Origin: an uncultured Muribaculaceae bacterium
Lineage (GTDB): Bacteria; Bacteroidota; Bacteroidia; Bacteroidales; Muribaculaceae
Length of the DNA: 64,000 nucleotides
Direction of reading: 5' to 3'
Assembly (NCBI GenBank): GCA_910585285.1
Contig: CAJUDL010000003.1
Coordinates: forward strand, 1-64,000
The notes under the pieces were generated by a model that saw only the letters and a program-made list of their open reading frames with translations, was not told where the DNA came from and made no database searches. The translations under genes were made by a program, and so were the position numbers. Every line of letters starts with the position of its first letter. The stretch's first letter is position 1. Shown here one piece after another: positions 60,030-64,000 of the stretch.

Positions 60030-61532
60030 TTACTTAACCTCTTCCAACATCTTCTTACCCTTGGCAATTGCCTCATCGATCGTGCCGACATTCAGGAATG
60101 CCTGTTCCGGAAGATTGTCGAGTTCGCCGGAAAGAATCATCTTGAATCCGCGGATAGTTTCTGAAAGCGGAACCATCACACCTGGGAGACCGGTAAACTG
60201 CTCTGCCACGAAGAACGGCTGGGAAAGATAACGCTGCGCCCTGCGCGCACGTGCCACAACAAGCTTATCTTCATCGCTAAGTTCGTCAACACCAAGAATC
60301 GCGATGATATCCTGCAATTCGTTGTATTTCTGAAGAAGCTGCTTCACAGCCTGCGCTACGTTATAGTGCTCTTCGCCGATGATATTCGGGTCAAGGATTC
60401 GGGATGTAGAATCAAGCGGGTCTACTGCCGGATAGATACCAAGCTCGGCAATCTTACGGTTAAGCACCGTGGTTGCGTCCAAGAAGCTGAAGGTTGTTGC
60501 CGGAGCCGGGTCAGTCAAGTCGTCGGCAGGCACATAAATAGCCTGAACGGATGTGATACTACCCTGCTTGGTTGATGTGATTCGCTCCTGAAGGGCACCC
60601 ATCTCAGAAGAAAGAGTTGGCTGATAACCCACAGCTGAAGGCATACGTCCAAGAAGAGCTGACACCTCAGAACCAGCCTGAGTGAAACGGAAGATATTGT
60701 CGATAAAGAGAAGCACCTCTTTGCCGCCGCCATCATTGTCGCGGAACTGCTCGGCTACCGTAAGACCTGAAAGCGCAACACGGAGACGTGCACCCGGCGG
60801 CTCATTCATCTGACCGAACACGAGTGTACACTGGGAATTCTTAAGCGATTCTGAATCTACATCAGAGAGATTCCACTCCCCTTTCTCCATTCCCTCTTCG
60901 AATTTCTTGCCATATTTGATGACACCACTCTCGATCATCTCACGTAGAAGGTCATTACCCTCGCGGGTACGCTCTCCAACTCCGGTAAATACCGAGAAAC
61001 CATCGTGTCCTTTGGCAATATTGTTGATGAGCTCCTGGATAAGCACAGTCTTACCCACACCGGCACCACCGAACAAACCGATCTTACCACCTTTTGAATA
61101 AGGCTCGAGAAGGTCGATCACCTTAATACCGGTGAAAAGAATCTCCTGAGAAATGGCAAGATCCTCGAATGCCGGAGCCGGCTGATGGATGTCGCGCAGA
61201 TTGTCGCGATTCAATTCGCCAAGCATATCGATAGGTTCACCGATTACGTTGAGAAGACGACCCTTTACCTGATTTCCCGTGGGCACGGCAATTGAACGGT
61301 CAAGGTTCAACACCTTCACACCGCGGCGAACACCATCGGTGCTCTCCATAGCCACACATCTGACGGTATCTTCGCCGATATGCTGCTCAACCTCGAGGAT
61401 AAGTTCCTCGCCATTGTCGCGCTCCACCTTCAATGCGGTGTAAATCGGGGGGATATTCTCTTTACCACCCTCAAACGAGACGTCTATCACAGGTCCGATC
61501 ACCTGGGTCACTGTGCCGTAATTTGCGCTCAT
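60030..61532 (-). CDS. atpD: F1Fo ATP synthase subunit beta
   Basis: Catalytic subunit of F1, 500 residues. P-loop GGAGVGKTV, the catalytic Glu region GVGERTREGNDL and the DELSDEDKL segment are all present. It is the first atp gene after nuoH. A 73-base gap separates them and carries a hairpin. Confidence 0.96.
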   Translation of the reverse strand: MSANYGTVTQVIGPVIDVSFEGGKENIPPIYTALKVERDNGEELILEVEQHIGEDTVRCVAMESTDGVRRGVKVLNLDRSIAVPTGNQVKGRLLNVIGEPIDMLGELNRDNLRDIHQPAPAFEDLAISQEILFTGIKVIDLLEPYSKGGKIGLFGGAGVGKTVLIQELINNIAKGHDGFSVFTGVGERTREGNDLLREMIESGVIKYGKKFEEGMEKGEWNLSDVDSESLKNSQCTLVFGQMNEPPGARLRVALSGLTVAEQFRDNDGGGKEVLLFIDNIFRFTQAGSEVSALLGRMPSAVGYQPTLSSEMGALQERITSTKQGSITSVQAIYVPADDLTDPAPATTFSFLDATTVLNRKIAELGIYPAVDPLDSTSRILDPNIIGEEHYNVAQAVKQLLQKYNELQDIIAILGVDELSDEDKLVVARARRAQRYLSQPFFVAEQFTGLPGVMVPLSETIRGFKMILSGELDNLPEQAFLNVGTIDEAIAKGKKMLEEVK

Positions 61533-61554
61533 ATTAATTTTCTGTTGTTTCTAT

Positions 61555-61580
61555 GGCTCGCTCCCCGGAAGAAGCGAGCC
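61555..61580. other. hairpin at the nuoH-atpD junction
   Basis: GGCTCGCT (61555-61562) pairs with AGCGAGCC (61573-61580), loop of 10. On the + strand TATTTTTATTTT follows, so it reads as a terminator for antisense transcription. In the operon direction no T-run follows, so it should not stop the operon and may be a processing or stability site between nuo and atp messages. Confidence 0.6.
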
Positions 61581-61605
61581 TATTTTTATTTTCTTTTAAT
61601 TCAAA

Positions 61606-62685
61606 TTAGAAATGCCACCCCAATGCCACAAACACTGCCATCAGAATGAGATTGGCAAGCGAGAAAGGCATAAGATATTTCCACTCAAACGCAAGCATCT
61701 GGTCGATACGCACACGCGGGAAGGTCCACTTAAACCAGATAATCACAAAAGAGATGAAGAAAGCCTTGGCAAGGAACCATACTATGGACGGAATGTAATT
61801 CATAATATTGTTGAATGCCTCCCAGCCCGGTATATGCAGAGGCATCCAGCCCCCAAGGAACATCAGAGTTGCAATTCCGGATACGATAAAGAGGTTAAGG
61901 TATTCGGCAAGGTAGAAGAAACCGAAATGAATACCGGAATACTCCGTATGATAACCGGCGGTAAGCTCATGTTCTGCCTCAGGAAGGTCGAAGGGACCAC
62001 GGTTGGTCTCGGCGGTTGCTGCAATCACATAGATTATGAATGCAATGATCGCCGGGATATGTCCGCGGAAAAGGAACCATGCACTCTCCTGCTCTGCTAC
62101 GAGCTCTGAAATATTCATCGTGCCTGCGAACACACAGATTGTCATCAGCGAGATTCCGAGAGAAAGCTCATAACTGATCATCTGCGCGCCGCTTCGCATC
62201 GCACCGATAAGTGTGTACTTATTATTGGATGCCCAACCGGCGAGAAGAATACCTAAAACGCCGACAGATGAAACAGCGAGTATGAAGAAAATACCGATAT
62301 TCCAGTCGATTATCTGGAGTCCGTTTCCCCAGGGCAAGCACGCAAGCATCGTGACAGAAGATGTGATCACGATATAAGGAGCAAGCTTGAAGAGGAATCT
62401 GTCAGTGCCCTTAAGGCAGATAAGCTCTTTGATAAGAATCTTGAACATATCGGCAAACACCTGGAGCAAACCCCACTTTCCGACACGCATCGGACCGAGA
62501 CGGCATTGGAACCAGGCGCAAAGCTTACGCTCGTAAAGAATATAGAAAAGAGCTAACACGATATATGTGGCAAGCACCAAAACCGCTATGATCACACATT
62601 CAATCAAGACCGCAGCCCACTCAGGCATGCCTGTGCCGAGAAGCAGACTGTTGAATGCAGATGTCCATTTTCCGAAATCAAACAT
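61606..62685 (-). CDS. nuoH: NADH-quinone oxidoreductase subunit H
   Basis: Membrane subunit forming the quinone chamber of complex I, 359 residues with eight or nine helices. MRVGKWGLLQVFADMFKILIKE and NRGPFDLPEAEHELTAGYHTEYSGI, with acidic loop residues, are diagnostic. It follows nuoCD after 74 bases. The usual nuoEFG genes are missing between them. Confidence 0.95.
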   Translation of the reverse strand: MFDFGKWTSAFNSLLLGTGMPEWAAVLIECVIIAVLVLATYIVLALFYILYERKLCAWFQCRLGPMRVGKWGLLQVFADMFKILIKELICLKGTDRFLFKLAPYIVITSSVTMLACLPWGNGLQIIDWNIGIFFILAVSSVGVLGILLAGWASNNKYTLIGAMRSGAQMISYELSLGISLMTICVFAGTMNISELVAEQESAWFLFRGHIPAIIAFIIYVIAATAETNRGPFDLPEAEHELTAGYHTEYSGIHFGFFYLAEYLNLFIVSGIATLMFLGGWMPLHIPGWEAFNNIMNYIPSIVWFLAKAFFISFVIIWFKWTFPRVRIDQMLAFEWKYLMPFSLANLILMAVFVALGWHF

Positions 62686-62759
62686 ATTGATTATTCTCTT
62701 ATTTGGATTATACGCTTATTGTATTTGTCTAATTCAATTCATTTTCGGATCCCCCGGCA

Positions 62760-64000
62760 TCAGCGGTCGATATCCGGGATCACAAAGTCAAGGGCGGCGC
62801 CGATTGTAATCAAGTCTGCGATCATATATCCCGAACATGTGAGATCCATTACACCTACAAGGTTGAAACACGGACTCTGGAAGTGAACGCGATAAGGATT
62901 CTTTTCTCCGGTTGATTCGATATACACTCCGAATGTTCCGCGGCTTGCCTCAACCTGCTGATACCAGCGGCCTGCAGGAAGCTTGATGATCTTCGGAACC
63001 TGCGCACGAATGTCACCCTCGGGAATACGGTCAACAAGCTGTTCGAGGATTCGGCAGCTCTGCTCGATCTCTTTCATGCGGACCATGTAGCGAGAGTATG
63101 AATCACAACCGTCGAGCAATACCTCATCAAACTCAACATCCGCATATGCAGCGTATGGATGTTTCTTGCGGCAGTCGCAGCTCCAGTTGGATCCACGTCC
63201 GCTCGGACCGGTTATCGCATAATTGATTGCATCCTCTTTGCTGAGCATACCTACACCCTTAAGACGATTCTTGGCGATAAGGTTGCCGGAGAATACTTTA
63301 TGGTATTCTTTAAGACGCTCAGGCATAATCTCGATGAGGTGCTTGACGTCTTTTACGAAATCAGGATGAAGATCAGCAATCACACCGCCGATAACGTTAT
63401 AGTTCATCGACATGCGGGCGCCACATGTTTTCTCGAAAATATCAAGAACCATCTCGCGCTCACGGAAACCATAGAAGAATGCGGTTGTTGCGCCAAGGTC
63501 CATGGCTGTGCAGCCGAATGAAAGGAGGTGAGAGCTTATACGCATAAGCTCATCCATCATCGTACGGATCACCTGTGCCCTCTTGGGAATCTCAAGACCC
63601 ATGGCTTTCTCTATGCATGCACAGAGACAATGACGGTTCTGATGAGCCGACATATAATCCATTCGGTCGGTGAAATGAAGAATCTGGGGATATGTCATTC
63701 CCTCGGTCAGCTTTTCGATTCCCCTGTGGATATAACCTGAAACCACATCCACTTTCTTCACGATCTCTCCGTCAAGAGAAGCGCGGAAACGCATCACACC
63801 GTGAGTAGAGGGATGCTGAGGACCGATATTCACTACATATTCATCTTCATTAAACACTTTGCGGGGCTCCTCTTTGATCTTACCGTCGGCATCCTCCACA
63901 AAAACACGCGAATCGTCCTCGTTTTTCTCATCCTCGAGACGGATGGGATTCAATTCGGGATTCGCGTCATAATCTTTACGTAGTGGGTGACCCACCCAAT
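62760..64000 (-). CDS. nuoCD: NADH-quinone oxidoreductase subunit C/D (N-terminal part missing)
   Basis: The 5' part lies beyond the window. In frame, the first visible codons encode WVGHPLRKDYD, the C-terminus of the NuoC domain, then an acidic linker of about 40 residues, then the NuoD domain from VVNIGPQHPSTHGVMRF onward. NuoD motifs include DRMDYMSAHQNRHCLCACIE and AGRWYQQVEASRGTFGVYIES, and the end is IGAALDFVIPDIDR. The fused C/D form is usual in Bacteroidota. A GTG at 63995 could be read as a start, but the NuoC match upstream argues against it. Confidence 0.92.
   Translation of the reverse strand, partial: WVGHPLRKDYDANPELNPIRLEDEKNEDDSRVFVEDADGKIKEEPRKVFNEDEYVVNIGPQHPSTHGVMRFRASLDGEIVKKVDVVSGYIHRGIEKLTEGMTYPQILHFTDRMDYMSAHQNRHCLCACIEKAMGLEIPKRAQVIRTMMDELMRISSHLLSFGCTAMDLGATTAFFYGFREREMVLDIFEKTCGARMSMNYNVIGGVIADLHPDFVKDVKHLIEIMPERLKEYHKVFSGNLIAKNRLKGVGMLSKEDAINYAITGPSGRGSNWSCDCRKKHPYAAYADVEFDEVLLDGCDSYSRYMVRMKEIEQSCRILEQLVDRIPEGDIRAQVPKIIKLPAGRWYQQVEASRGTFGVYIESTGEKNPYRVHFQSPCFNLVGVMDLTCSGYMIADLITIGAALDFVIPDIDR

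Noticed and set aside
63995..63995. GTG start for a separate nuoD
   Set aside because: Codons upstream of the GTG and the residues after it match the NuoC C-terminus, so the gene is a nuoCD fusion that continues outside the window.

Overview
The window looks like chromosomal DNA from a member of the Bacteroidales, and the gene set fits the Muribaculaceae or relatives best, although no phylogenetic marker here settles the family. The reasons are: promoters of the Bacteroidota type (TTTG, about 19 bases, TAnnTTTG), few Shine-Dalgarno sites, a cytochrome bd operon led by a DUF4492 gene, DUF4494 and DUF349 proteins, an OmpA-type porin, an SDR-type fructuronate reductase, the GH57/GT4/GH133 glycogen cluster, a nuo operon with no nuoEFG between nuoCD and nuoH, and F-type ATP synthase genes in the Bacteroidota order (atpD-C-B-E-F-H-A-G).

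Layout. 1-6.9 kb: the end of an initiator tRNA, a pseudouridine synthase, an OmpA-family protein, transketolase, an FHS-type sugar transporter, YggS and a DUF4494 protein. 7.1-10.5 kb: the cytochrome bd operon (DUF4492-cydA-cydB), bracketed by two long hairpin elements that share a 31-base loop core. 10.6-13.2 kb: a two-gene chromate transporter and folC. 13.3-16.9 kb: RNase G, a 29-residue mS38/COX24-like protein, HU, a YigZ/IMPACT protein and a DJ-1 protein. 17-22 kb: a hexuronate operon (uxuA, SDR reductase, uxaC, exuT) that would turn glucuronate or galacturonate into 2-keto-3-deoxygluconate. 22.5-24.7 kb: apbE-rmuC. 24.9-31.4 kb: an AT-rich accessory stretch with an AbiEii-type toxin-antitoxin pair, several unrecognised proteins, a lipoprotein, a BIG2/LRR surface protein and a promoter followed by a long structured leader. 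31.7-41 kb: a patatin-family outer-membrane protein, serB, a Sel1 protein, a DUF349 protein, a cyclophilin, a cytidylate-kinase-like protein and a DUF308 protein. 41.1-42.9 kb: RNase P RNA and a YihY/BrkB protein. 43-47.8 kb: glycogen metabolism (GH57, GT4, GH133).

48-64 kb is the most unusual part: an apparently continuous minus-strand operon nuoCD-nuoH-atpD-C-B-E-F-H-A-G-nuoI-J-K-L-M-N. The whole F1Fo ATP synthase is nested between nuoH and nuoI of the complex I operon. No gap exceeds about 75 bases, which suggests co-transcription of the main proton pump and the main proton consumer.

Four copies of a 49-base dispersed repeat (22436, 24749, 26093, 42940) carry a hairpin with a compensatory base change. 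Two of them directly bracket the toxin-antitoxin pair. Two intergenic spacers are arrays of CCCCAT units (runs of G on the other strand), and several genes without a clear intrinsic terminator end in C-rich, G-poor tracts that may be Rho entry sites. All identifications come from reading motifs and from memory of the families; no database search was run.
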